Below, in pieces: positions 1 through 6,841 of a stretch of DNA of 13,215 bases (positions within the stretch are counted from its first letter, which is position 1; each line of letters starts with the position of its first letter). The stretch lies in contig JANMQQ010000019.1 of the NCBI GenBank assembly GCA_031370545.1, positions 1 through 13,215 on the forward strand, in the 5' to 3' direction. The notes under the pieces are model-generated. The model searched no databases. It worked only from the letters and a program-made list of their open reading frames with translations, and was not told the DNA's origin. Position numbers and translations under genes: made by a program. This DNA comes from UBA6921 sp031370545 (GTDB lineage Bacteria; Pseudomonadota; Gammaproteobacteria; SG8-11).

Positions 1-749
1 TCGCCCACCGAAGCGCCGCCGCTGGTGATGACGAAATCGTAATCCGCCGCACCGGCCAGCACGCTGTGCAAGGTTGCCGCGTTGTCTTTGACAATGCCGC
101 CATCGATGACTTCCGCGCCTAACTGGCTTAACTGCGCGATGGTCGCGGCACGATTGGACTCGTAAATCTGCCCGGCCCGCAACGCTGACCCTGGCGGCAC
201 CAATTCGTCGCCGGTGGCGACCACCAGCACCGTGGGTTTGGCAAACACTTCAACCTGGCTCACACCGGCGGCCGCCAGCAACGCGATATCCATCGGCGTG
301 ATGCGGCGACCCACTGGGTACAGCGCTTCGCCACGGCGAAAGTCTTCGCCGCGACGCCGAATAAAATCCTCGATTTTTGTCGCAGCGGGAAATGTTGCTA
401 CGCCGCCTTGCACCTGCACGACCTCTTGAATCGCGATGCTGTCGGCGCCGTTGGGGATGGGAGCGCCGGTGAAAATGCGCATGGTGGTGCCGGGAGTCAA
501 CATTCCAGGCGCGCTGCCACAACTCGACTCGCCCTGCACTGGCAATGTGCCTTGCGCACGCGCTAAATCGGCGGCGTTAAAGGCATAACCATCCATCGCG
601 GAATTATCGAATGCGGGATTGTCCACCACGGCGACCGGCGCCCGCGCGAGCGTACGCCCGACTGCGTGGTCTAGCGTGATCGTTTGCGTGCGCTGAGCTT
701 GCGTAATGCGTTCGCGAATCGCGGCCTGTGCTTGTTCGAGTGACAACAT
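1..749 (-). CDS. moeA: Molybdopterin molybdenumtransferase MoeA, N-terminal part (cut by window edge)
   Basis: The protein family inserts molybdate into adenylylated molybdopterin, the last common step of molybdenum cofactor synthesis in the cytoplasm. About 249 residues are visible of a family usually near 400. The strongest marker is the MoeA signature DNSAMDGYAF at about residues 48-57. A second is TGDELV, which with the later TSGGASVG (at the cut end) belongs to the MoaB/MogA-like domain that binds molybdopterin; the family form is TSGGVSVG. The ATG start is well supported: AAGGTGG (complement of 759-765) lies about 9 bases upstream and the protein begins MLSLEQAQ, as family members do. 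The reading frame runs off the left edge without damage. The next gene on this strand, a tiny ORF at 970-1071, ends before a terminator-like hairpin, so moeA probably has its own promoter in 750-900. Identification is confident; the missing C-terminus cannot be assessed. Confidence 0.95.
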   Translation of the reverse strand, partial: MLSLEQAQAAIRERITQAQRTQTITLDHAVGRTLARAPVAVVDNPAFDNSAMDGYAFNAADLARAQGTLPVQGESSCGSAPGMLTPGTTMRIFTGAPIPNGADSIAIQEVVQVQGGVATFPAATKIEDFIRRRGEDFRRGEALYPVGRRITPMDIALLAAAGVSQVEVFAKPTVLVVATGDELVPPGSALRAGQIYESNRAATIAQLSQLGAEVIDGGIVKDNAATLHSVLAGAADYDFVITSGGASVG

Positions 750-796
750 GATCAATATCCACCTTATCGTGAGTGTGAATACACTGCACGACATGC

Positions 797-826
797 TAAC
801 ACCGCGCGTTTAATCCAAGGGTGTTA
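797..826. repeat. Inverted repeat upstream of moeA (TAACACC / GGTGTTA)
   Basis: Perfect 7-base arms, TAACACC at 797-803 and GGTGTTA at 820-826, are separated by 16 bases. They lie about 50-80 bases upstream of the moeA start, where a promoter and operator would be expected. The half-site spacing would suit a dimeric regulator, but no known operator is recognised and chance cannot be excluded. Confidence 0.3.
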
Positions 827-901
827 AACAAGTAGCGAGTCGGTGAAACGGCCGGGACAAGTATCAGCTACGATCACTGTGAAGGAACACGGAAGCAAGA
901 G

Positions 902-946
902 AAAAATAGTCTCGATTTGTACGAAGTCGTAACCCGACAAACCGAG
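902..946 (-). terminator. Rho-independent terminator after the 33-residue ORF
   Basis: On the minus strand CTCGGTTTGT (946-937) pairs with ACAAATCGAG (920-911), giving ten base pairs including one G-U, with a 16-base loop. It is followed by ACTATTTTTCTC, a run of five T (complement of 902-906). It lies 24 bases beyond the stop codon of the small ORF at 970-1071, as expected for its terminator. The stem is only moderately GC-rich. The plus strand has no comparable T run immediately after the hairpin. Confidence 0.6.
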
Positions 947-969
947 AAAGTTTAAGAATTTATATTTTA

Positions 970-1071
970 TTACAATACGCTTTTGCCTGTGGCCGCGTGG
1001 GCGATAATCAAAATAACAGTAATAGCGATCGCCAGAAAACCCAGAATTGCCGTAAATTTCTGCTCTAACAT
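970..1071 (-). CDS. 33-residue single-pass membrane peptide, unknown function
   Basis: This short ORF encodes MLEQKFTAILGFLAIAITVI, then LIIAHAATGKSVL and a TAA stop. It has a short charged N-terminus, one hydrophobic segment over about residues 7-27, and a polar tail with one lysine, so it looks like a single-span inner-membrane peptide. AAGGGGAG (complement of 1081-1088) lies 9 bases before this ATG. An upstream in-frame ATG at 1080 abuts that site, so the inner start is preferred. A candidate promoter (1158-1187) and a terminator (902-946) bracket it as a monocistronic unit. I do not recognise the family. Size and layout resemble small accessory subunits of respiratory or transport complexes, but nothing in the sequence shows a partner. 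It is divergent from argA and not obviously linked to moeA. Confidence 0.55.
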   Translation of the reverse strand: MLEQKFTAILGFLAIAITVILIIAHAATGKSVL

Positions 1072-1157
1072 GACTCTCATCTCCCCTTGTTTCACCCAGA
1101 ACTAAACAGACCCTTGATACTGTTGTTTATGCGGAATGCGCACAAGCAACGCGAAGT

Positions 1158-1187
1158 ACTCTAGCAAAAGAATAAGGTATTTTACAA
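1158..1187 (-). promoter_or_regulatory. Candidate sigma-70 promoter for the 33-residue ORF
   Basis: On the minus strand a TTGTAA -35 (1187-1182) and a TAGAGT -10 (1163-1158) are 18 bases apart, each matching four of six consensus positions. A TG one base upstream of the -10 makes it an extended -10. Transcription would begin near 1150, leaving a leader of about 80 bases. This is a match by eye only. Confidence 0.4.
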
Positions 1188-1270
1188 GCGAGCCACGCGC
1201 GGGTGATGCGGTCATCGCGTTCATCTGAAACGTACCCGCCTGATTTTTCTGCGTATCGCGCAGCATCATG

Positions 1271-1276
1271 TAGAAT
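1271..1276 (+). promoter_or_regulatory. Possible -10 element for argA (TAGAAT)
   Basis: TAGAAT matches five of six -10 positions and lies in the space before argA. No convincing -35 lies 16-18 bases upstream. Transcription would begin near 1283, which would leave almost no leader for the TTG at 1291 but about 50 bases for the preferred GTG at 1333. No ArgR operator was recognised nearby. Confidence 0.25.
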
Positions 1277-1332
1277 GCTAGCTCGGCAATTTGCACGGCG
1301 GTATTTTCTCACCTAACGCAACGAGTCCACCC

Positions 1333-2655
1333 GTGGGCAGTGAAAAAAACAATTCTCTATTCGTACCTTGGTTCCGCAATTCTGCGCCCTACATCAATGC
1401 GTTTCGTGGCAAGACGTTCGTCATTTCGTTCGACGGCGACGCGGTCGCCGATGCGCGTTTTCCGCATCTGATTCATGACATCGCGTTGCTCAACAGCTTG
1501 GGAATTCGTTTGGTGCTGGTGCACGGCGCGCGTCCGCAAATCGAACAACGTCTGCGCGAACGTGGCGCGGAATGGCTCTACGTAAATCAATTGCGTGTAA
1601 CTGACGCGATTGCCCTGAACTGCGTCAAAGAGGCAGTGGGCAGCGTTAAAGTCGAGATCGAGGCTTTGATGTCGATGGGCCTGGCAAACTCGCCCATGGC
1701 CGGTGCGCGCATTCGTGTTGCCTCTGGCAATTTTGTAGCGGCGCGCCCGTTAGGTATACGTGACGGGGTGGACTACGGGCACACCGGCGAAGTACGTCGC
1801 GTCGACGCCGAAGCTCTGCAACGTTATCTGCATGACGGTAGCATCGTGCTGCTGTCGCCGTTGGGATATTCACCGACCGGCGAAGTATTCAATCTCGGCA
1901 TGCTGGATGTCGCGACCTCGGCCGCCATTGCGTTGAAAGCTGAAAAACTTATTTGTCTAGTCGAGGCGCCTGGCTTGCGTGACCGGCGTAAACGGGTGCT
2001 GCGTGAATTGTCTATTAACGATGCGGAGCAGGCACTGGTCGCAAAAACTTCGGTGCTGGAAGACGACGTTGCACTGCTGAAAAGCGCGATACGCGTGTGT
2101 AACAACGGCACTCGCCGCGTGCACGTGCTCGACCGGCGTGTCGATGGTGCGTTGCTGCTGGAACTGTTTACCCGCGACGGCATCGGCAGTCTGGTGAATG
2201 CCGATGTGTTTGAAGGAATGCGTCAAGCCACTATCGACGACGTCGGCGGTATTCTGGAATTAATCACGCCGATGGAAGCCGAGGGGATTTTGGTACGACG
2301 TTCGCGCGAACTTCTGGAAACCGAGATTGATCAATTCAGTGTGGTGGAACGCGACGGCATGATCATCGGTTGCGCGGCGCTTTACCCCTATCTCAATGAC
2401 GGCCTTGGTGAGCTAGCAGGCTTAGCCATACATCCCGACTATCGTGACGGCGGACGAGGTCAGGCGTTACTTTCTTACCTCGAACGCCGCGCAAAAAAAA
2501 TCGGGGTGAAACGTCTGTTCGTGCTAACCACCCAAACCGCGCATTGGTTTATCGAGCGCGGCTTTGAACGTGCGGACATCGCGGCATTGCCAGTAAAAAA
2601 GCAAGCGTTGTACAACTACCAGCGCCGCTCGCAAGTCTATACAAAGAACCTCTGA
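1333..2655 (+). CDS. argA: Amino-acid N-acetyltransferase (N-acetylglutamate synthase) ArgA
   Basis: The enzyme acetylates glutamate with acetyl-CoA, the first step of arginine synthesis, in the cytoplasm; in gamma- and betaproteobacteria it is classically feedback-inhibited by arginine. Two domains are visible. An amino-acid-kinase fold starts with FRGKTFVISFDGDA, followed by LGIRLVLVHGARPQI and LLSPLGYSPTGEVFNL, and fills about residues 15-285. A C-terminal GNAT domain (about 295-440) has the acetyl-CoA loop YRDGGRGQALL and the segment LFVLTTQTAHWFIERGF. The end, YNYQRRSQVYTKNL, is the normal ArgA C-terminus. I chose GTG at 1333 (440 residues) because it puts the FRNSAPYIN block about 13 residues from the start, as in known ArgA proteins. 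A TTG at 1291 would add 14 residues of unusual composition. Neither start has a clear Shine-Dalgarno. The stop is three bases from the next ORF's start, so the two are probably co-transcribed. Confidence 0.95.
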   Translation: MGSEKNNSLFVPWFRNSAPYINAFRGKTFVISFDGDAVADARFPHLIHDIALLNSLGIRLVLVHGARPQIEQRLRERGAEWLYVNQLRVTDAIALNCVKEAVGSVKVEIEALMSMGLANSPMAGARIRVASGNFVAARPLGIRDGVDYGHTGEVRRVDAEALQRYLHDGSIVLLSPLGYSPTGEVFNLGMLDVATSAAIALKAEKLICLVEAPGLRDRRKRVLRELSINDAEQALVAKTSVLEDDVALLKSAIRVCNNGTRRVHVLDRRVDGALLLELFTRDGIGSLVNADVFEGMRQATIDDVGGILELITPMEAEGILVRRSRELLETEIDQFSVVERDGMIIGCAALYPYLNDGLGELAGLAIHPDYRDGGRGQALLSYLERRAKKIGVKRLFVLTTQTAHWFIERGFERADIAALPVKKQALYNYQRRSQVYTKNL

Positions 2656-2658
2656 CAC

Positions 2659-5496
2659 TTGCGCGGCGCTATCCTCTTGGTCTCGATGTGCTGCTTTATG
2701 GTTAACGCAGCGCACGCCGCGTTTTCTTACGATCCGGCACTGCGTTGGCAAACTTTGCACACCGCGCACTTCAATATCCATTTTCACGACGACGAAGACG
2801 CGCTCGCGCAACGGGTTGCAAACATCGCGGAGCGTGCGCATGAACGCTTGCAGCCGTTTTTTGCATGGACACCCGAACAGCCGACGGAGCTGGTATTGAC
2901 TGATCGTATGGATTTCAGCAACGGCTCCACCACACCGACACCGAACAACGAAATGGTGATCATCGTCACGCCACCTGACGACGTCGACACGTTGGAAGAC
3001 TACGGCAACTGGCTTGATTACCTGATCACCCACGAATATACGCACGCACTGCATCTGGATAAGGTCGCCGGGCCGGCAAACGTCATGCGCAATGTGTTCG
3101 GTCGCTTTTTTCCTTGGTTATTTCCCAATCTGTTGCAACCGGGCTGGCCGATTGAAGGGCTGGCCACATTTTTGGAAACCGACTTATCGCAAGGCACCGG
3201 ACGGGGGCAAAGTTCCATGTTTCAGATGCTGATGCGCCTGGAGGTGGCAAACGGTATCAAACCGCTGCGCCAAGCAAATCAGCCAGTTGTAACTTGGCCT
3301 GCTGGCACCACACGTTACCTGTACGGCGTGTATTTCATGCAATTTGTTCAGAACAAATATGGCCCCGACAAGTTACGCGCCTGGATTGCATCGTACAGCC
3401 GCAACATCATCCCGTTTCGCGTGACAGGAACCAGCAGAAGGATTCTTGGTAAAGACATGGACCAACTTTGGTCAGAGTTTGGGGTTTACCTCCGCGAACA
3501 ATTTCAACCGCAGATTGAACATATCGCTGCACCGGGCATCCGTGAAGGCACCCAACTGACGCATGACGGCTACTACACACAGCACCCCATCGTAATGCCG
3601 AACGGCGATGTTTATTACGTGCGGGATGACTTCGAAAGTCATACACAGCTAATGCGCATTCCGGCGGGTAGCGATACGCCGCGCAGTGTCGCGCGCATCA
3701 ATGAGGGCAGTTTTGATATTCATCCGCGTGCCGGAATTTTGATATCACAACTCGATACGGTACGTAACACCAACTACTACTCTGACATCTATCATATCGA
3801 GCTTGACACTTATTCAGTGCGTCGCCTCACGGTCGGTCAGCGTTATCGGTTTGCAACCTGGCGTCCCTCCGGGGATCAAATTCTTGCTGTGCAAAACAAA
3901 CTGGGCAACAGTGCTCTGCATCTGCTAGACATCAATGGCACGCTGCTGGACGTGTTGTGGCAAGGTACAGAAAATCAAGTGATCGGTGAGCCGCACTGGT
4001 CGCCCGATGGGTCGCGCATCGTCGCCGCTGTGTGGGATGCGGGACAATGGGATATCCAACTGTTTGATGTCAAGACACGCTCCTGGAACAAACTTACTGA
4101 CGACACGGCCATCGAGGCCCATGCCATTTTTACCCCCGATGGTAACAGCGTGCTATACAGCGCCGACTACGCCGGCGTGTACAACATCCAGCGAATGAAT
4201 TTGTCCACGCGCGCCGTGGCTGCACTCACGCACGTGCGTGGTGGTGCTTTTCACCCAAGCCTGAGCGTGGATCAATCGACACTATATTATTCCGGCGTCA
4301 CGGCGACAGGTTACGACATTTTTAAAATTGACCTCGGCATCACTACAGACACGGGTCAAGCACTCTCGCCGTCCCCAGCTCGCCCGACAACTATTGCATC
4401 CACCGCCGCAAGCACCCGTTATTCCGCTACAGATTATTCACCCTGGTCAACGGTCAAACCGAAGTGGTGGTTTCCCTATTGGTCCGTCACCAAGCAACGT
4501 ACTGAATTAGGCATCTTCACCGGCGGAGGTGATGCGTTGGCGCGACATGATTATTCGTTGCAGGCTGCATTTGATTTCAAAAATCGTTGGCTTCTGGGAG
4601 ATTTAACTTACGTGTACGACCGTTGGAATCCAACTTTAAAGCTACATGCCACACGCACCCCGCTGGATTACCTCGACGATAGCAACGCTGTGGCATTGAT
4701 TCGCTTTTCAGACGCCGCCGCAGCCGAAGCGGTGTTTCCGTTGCTTTCTCTGGACAGCCAGTGGGGCCTGCACACCGCCATTATTTACAATCAGGAACAT
4801 GACGCTAAGATCATTAGCCATCGCTTACCTGCTCAAACCGATGCTATTGTCGGGCTAGGCGTGACATATAACAGCGCGCACCGCTATCCGCGATCCATCA
4901 GCACCAGTGACGGCCGCCGCGTGCATTTTAGTTACGAAAGCAGCGACGCATTAGAGAGCGATTATTCCGGCGCGGTCGCATTGCTCGATTGGCGCGAATA
5001 TCTGAGCTTGCCGGGGCAGCATGTACTTGCGTTACGCGCACTCGGTGGCACTAGCCAAGAAGCTCCACGTGCGTTTCGTCTAGGTGGGACTGGCGGCGAG
5101 CCAAGCGCTCCACCCCTGGCGTTGCCTACAGAATCCTTGTTCAACCAACGACATTTTTCGCTACGTGGCTATCCCGAGGGTTTGATTGGTTTGCGTGGGG
5201 ATCGCGTCGAATTGTTCTCAGCAGAATGGCGCTTCCCCATCCACCGCTTCGAATACGGTGCCATGTCGCCGCCTGTAGGTGTGCACCAGCTACACGGGAA
5301 TTTCTTCGTCAATGCAGGCAAAGCTTGGTACGCCAATACTCAAAAGGAATCATTGCGCCGAGGTATCGGCGCGGAACTGCATACTGAAACCGTCTTGGGC
5401 TACTGGATCAATCTGGACCTACGCCTGGGGTATGCACGCGGTATCGACGGAGGTGGAGAAGATCAGATTTATTTCGGCATCGGGGCCGCATATTGA
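2659..5496 (+). CDS. Exported gluzincin-type metallopeptidase fused to a beta-propeller and an outer-membrane barrel
   Basis: This 945-residue protein seems to combine four parts. Residues 1-21 form a signal peptide ending AHAA. Residues about 30-290 form a zinc-peptidase domain with HEYTH at 125-129 and a downstream glutamate at 166 in GWPIEGLATFLE, the HEXXH...E pattern of gluzincins and peptidase-MA-like domains. Residues about 295-575 contain TolB/PD40-like propeller repeats, for example HWSPDGSRIV and IFTPDGNSVLYSAD. From about 590 the chain reads as an Omp85/surface-antigen-like barrel, with FSLRGYPEG and amphipathic strands to a terminal tyrosine. All three zinc and catalytic positions are intact, so activity is plausible; the substrate is unknown. 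The barrel suggests outer-membrane anchoring. The start is a TTG three bases after the argA stop and in the same frame, the earliest possible. ATGs at 2686 and 2698 would shorten the signal peptide. Domain limits are estimates. Confidence 0.8.
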   Translation: MRGAILLVSMCCFMVNAAHAAFSYDPALRWQTLHTAHFNIHFHDDEDALAQRVANIAERAHERLQPFFAWTPEQPTELVLTDRMDFSNGSTTPTPNNEMVIIVTPPDDVDTLEDYGNWLDYLITHEYTHALHLDKVAGPANVMRNVFGRFFPWLFPNLLQPGWPIEGLATFLETDLSQGTGRGQSSMFQMLMRLEVANGIKPLRQANQPVVTWPAGTTRYLYGVYFMQFVQNKYGPDKLRAWIASYSRNIIPFRVTGTSRRILGKDMDQLWSEFGVYLREQFQPQIEHIAAPGIREGTQLTHDGYYTQHPIVMPNGDVYYVRDDFESHTQLMRIPAGSDTPRSVARINEGSFDIHPRAGILISQLDTVRNTNYYSDIYHIELDTYSVRRLTVGQRYRFATWRPSGDQILAVQNKLGNSALHLLDINGTLLDVLWQGTENQVIGEPHWSPDGSRIVAAVWDAGQWDIQLFDVKTRSWNKLTDDTAIEAHAIFTPDGNSVLYSADYAGVYNIQRMNLSTRAVAALTHVRGGAFHPSLSVDQSTLYYSGVTATGYDIFKIDLGITTDTGQALSPSPARPTTIASTAASTRYSATDYSPWSTVKPKWWFPYWSVTKQRTELGIFTGGGDALARHDYSLQAAFDFKNRWLLGDLTYVYDRWNPTLKLHATRTPLDYLDDSNAVALIRFSDAAAAEAVFPLLSLDSQWGLHTAIIYNQEHDAKIISHRLPAQTDAIVGLGVTYNSAHRYPRSISTSDGRRVHFSYESSDALESDYSGAVALLDWREYLSLPGQHVLALRALGGTSQEAPRAFRLGGTGGEPSAPPLALPTESLFNQRHFSLRGYPEGLIGLRGDRVELFSAEWRFPIHRFEYGAMSPPVGVHQLHGNFFVNAGKAWYANTQKESLRRGIGAELHTETVLGYWINLDLRLGYARGIDGGGEDQIYFGIGAAY

Positions 5497-5631
5497 CGAA
5501 TTGCTAAGATCACCTTTCGGCAGCTAAAATCAGAGGAACGAGGCATAACGCCAACGGAAAGTTCTCAACCCGCCTACGCAAAACTTTTTGCGGGGGATAA
5601 ATATCAAGTTTTTGCAGTCCATCTCATGCAA
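5497..5631. other. Convergent intergenic spacer with a weak hairpin
   Basis: The peptidase-barrel gene (plus) and the prolyl isomerase gene (minus) end facing each other across this spacer. It contains CGCAAA/TTTGCG arms near 5578-5592, partly nested in CCCGC...GCGGG. Neither strand shows a T run directly after the stem, so I do not call a terminator, though one would be expected here. No small ORF with a good ribosome-binding site was seen. Confidence 0.3.
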
Positions 5632-6666
5632 CTAAAAAACAGCTTCATTCAAAATGATGTCAGTTTTTTTGCGTAAGTTAGAAGTAAAATCCTTCCACGC
5701 CTTGTCGGCCATTTCCTTACGGAGCAGCTCTTTAGCGGGGCCTTGAACGCGCGGCAATTCATTTACACGCGCTTGCTCCCGATCATCTAATCGGAAAACA
5801 GCGATTCCTTCGAGTAAATATACGGGTTCAGAGACTTCACCAATTTTCATTTTATCTAACACCGCTGCTGCGTTGTCACCCATCATCCCCTTGTGCATGT
5901 AACCCATGTCACCACCCGAAGCTGCCGAGTCATCTCCAGAGTGTATGCGCGCCAGTTCTTCGAACTTCTCACCCTTTCGAATTTTTTTGGCTAGATCCCC
6001 CGCCAATTTTGCAGTGTCATCCCATTCTTTGCTACTTGCGGATGGGTCAACCTTCAACATGATCAGATGCACTTTCACGCGTTCCGGCGCGGTAAATTTG
6101 TCTTCATTGGATTTATAGTAGTTCTGTACTTCGGGAGTTGCAGGCTCAATGGCACCTCTAACTGACGCCTCAAGTTGCTTAACCAAACTATCGACCTCAA
6201 AGCCCTTACGGCCAACCTTGATCATCTGATCTTTATGTTCCTGCCAATAAGGATCATTCTTCTTTTTGCGCTCAAGATTCTTTATTTTTTTTGAAACTTC
6301 TTCCGTGTTGGGCGTAATACCACGTCGCTTTGCCTCCTGCACATAAAGAGTTTTATTAATCATCTGCTGCGCAAGGTCGCGCTGAAATTGCTTGAGCTCC
6401 TTTTCCGGAATTTTTCCGTGAAAGAATTTTTCTTTCATGCCTACCTGCAACTGTTCATAGTACTCATCCAACATAATCGTATCTGGCCCCACCTTAGCCA
6501 AATAATTAGGAATTGGAGCTTTGGGGATATTCGCCACCGCTTTGGATGTAGATGGGACGCCTGAAATATCAGCAGCGGCAAAGATTGCAGTGTTGAGCAA
6601 TAGGAAAAATACCACCATTAGAACGCTAAAGAAGGTCGGCATTTTTGCGTTGTATGGGAACCGCAT
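5632..6666 (-). CDS. Periplasmic parvulin-type (PpiC/SurA-like) peptidyl-prolyl cis-trans isomerase
   Basis: The likely product is an exported folding chaperone that isomerises prolyl bonds. From the chosen ATG (344 residues) there is a basic n-region, a hydrophobic stretch of about 20 residues and an AAA cleavage region near 30-32, so export is likely. Residues about 50-180 are helical and charged, with a lysine-rich stretch around 125-136, like the SurA N-terminal chaperone region. The parvulin domain covers about 196-296, with VKVHLIMLKVD at its start, SGGDMGYMHKG in the middle and EGIAVFRLDDR at the end. Start choice is uncertain. A TTG at 6711 and an ATG at 6699 lie upstream in frame; the ATG at 6666 gives the best signal peptide but only a weak GGA upstream. 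The gene follows the tetrahaem cytochrome on the same strand, separated by a strong terminator. A role in folding that cytochrome is inference from position. Confidence 0.85.
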   Translation of the reverse strand: MRFPYNAKMPTFFSVLMVVFFLLLNTAIFAAADISGVPSTSKAVANIPKAPIPNYLAKVGPDTIMLDEYYEQLQVGMKEKFFHGKIPEKELKQFQRDLAQQMINKTLYVQEAKRRGITPNTEEVSKKIKNLERKKKNDPYWQEHKDQMIKVGRKGFEVDSLVKQLEASVRGAIEPATPEVQNYYKSNEDKFTAPERVKVHLIMLKVDPSASSKEWDDTAKLAGDLAKKIRKGEKFEELARIHSGDDSAASGGDMGYMHKGMMGDNAAAVLDKMKIGEVSEPVYLLEGIAVFRLDDREQARVNELPRVQGPAKELLRKEMADKAWKDFTSNLRKKTDIILNEAVF

Positions 6667-6753
6667 GTGTTCGCATCCGTATTGAAATAAAAGCCGCATC
6701 AGTGATACCAAACCATAGTTACTATCGCGAAAAACCCTAATACAACATCCACC

Positions 6754-6803
6754 AAAAAATTACGCCGGGTACCGCGACAGTTCTCTGTCGAAATACCCGG
6801 CGT
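6754..6803 (-). terminator. Strong Rho-independent terminator after the cytochrome gene
   Basis: Perfect 10-base arms ACGCCGGGTA (6762-6771) and TACCCGGCGT (6794-6803) enclose a second perfect stem, CGACAG (6775-6780) and CTGTCG (6785-6790), with a TTCT tetraloop on the plus strand. A 3x3 internal loop separates the two stems. Reading the minus strand, the hairpin is followed by AATTTTTTGG, a run of six T. It lies about 40 bases beyond the cytochrome stop and before the prolyl isomerase, so it should end or attenuate cytochrome transcripts. Confidence 0.85.
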
Positions 6804-6841
6804 CAATTTAGAAACGTACTTATGCTTTAATTAATTAAGCG

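Noticed and set aside
750..969. A structured RNA or riboswitch upstream of moeA, such as the Moco element
   Set aside because: Only short inverted repeats were found, and nothing resembled the conserved multi-stem core; a covariance-model search would be needed to exclude it fully.
1102..1296. A 64-codon minus-strand frame in the argA upstream region
   Set aside because: It would need a GTG start without a Shine-Dalgarno, and the candidate promoter of the 33-residue ORF lies inside it.
2653..2655. The in-frame TGA as a selenocysteine codon joining argA to the next ORF
   Set aside because: ArgA ends at its normal C-terminus just before the TGA, a signal peptide begins right after, and no SECIS-like hairpin was seen.
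2524..3054. A 176-codon open frame on the minus strand
   Set aside because: It overlaps argA and the start of the peptidase-barrel gene antisense, is rich in R, V and C, and has no recognisable motif.
5578..5592. CGCAAA/TTTGCG hairpin as a terminator for the convergent genes
   Set aside because: No T run follows the stem on either strand, and the stem itself is short and AT-rich in its upper half.
6827..6838. TTAATTAATTAA palindrome after the cytochrome stop as a binding site
   Set aside because: It is low-complexity sequence between the stop codon and the terminator, with no promoter nearby to act on.
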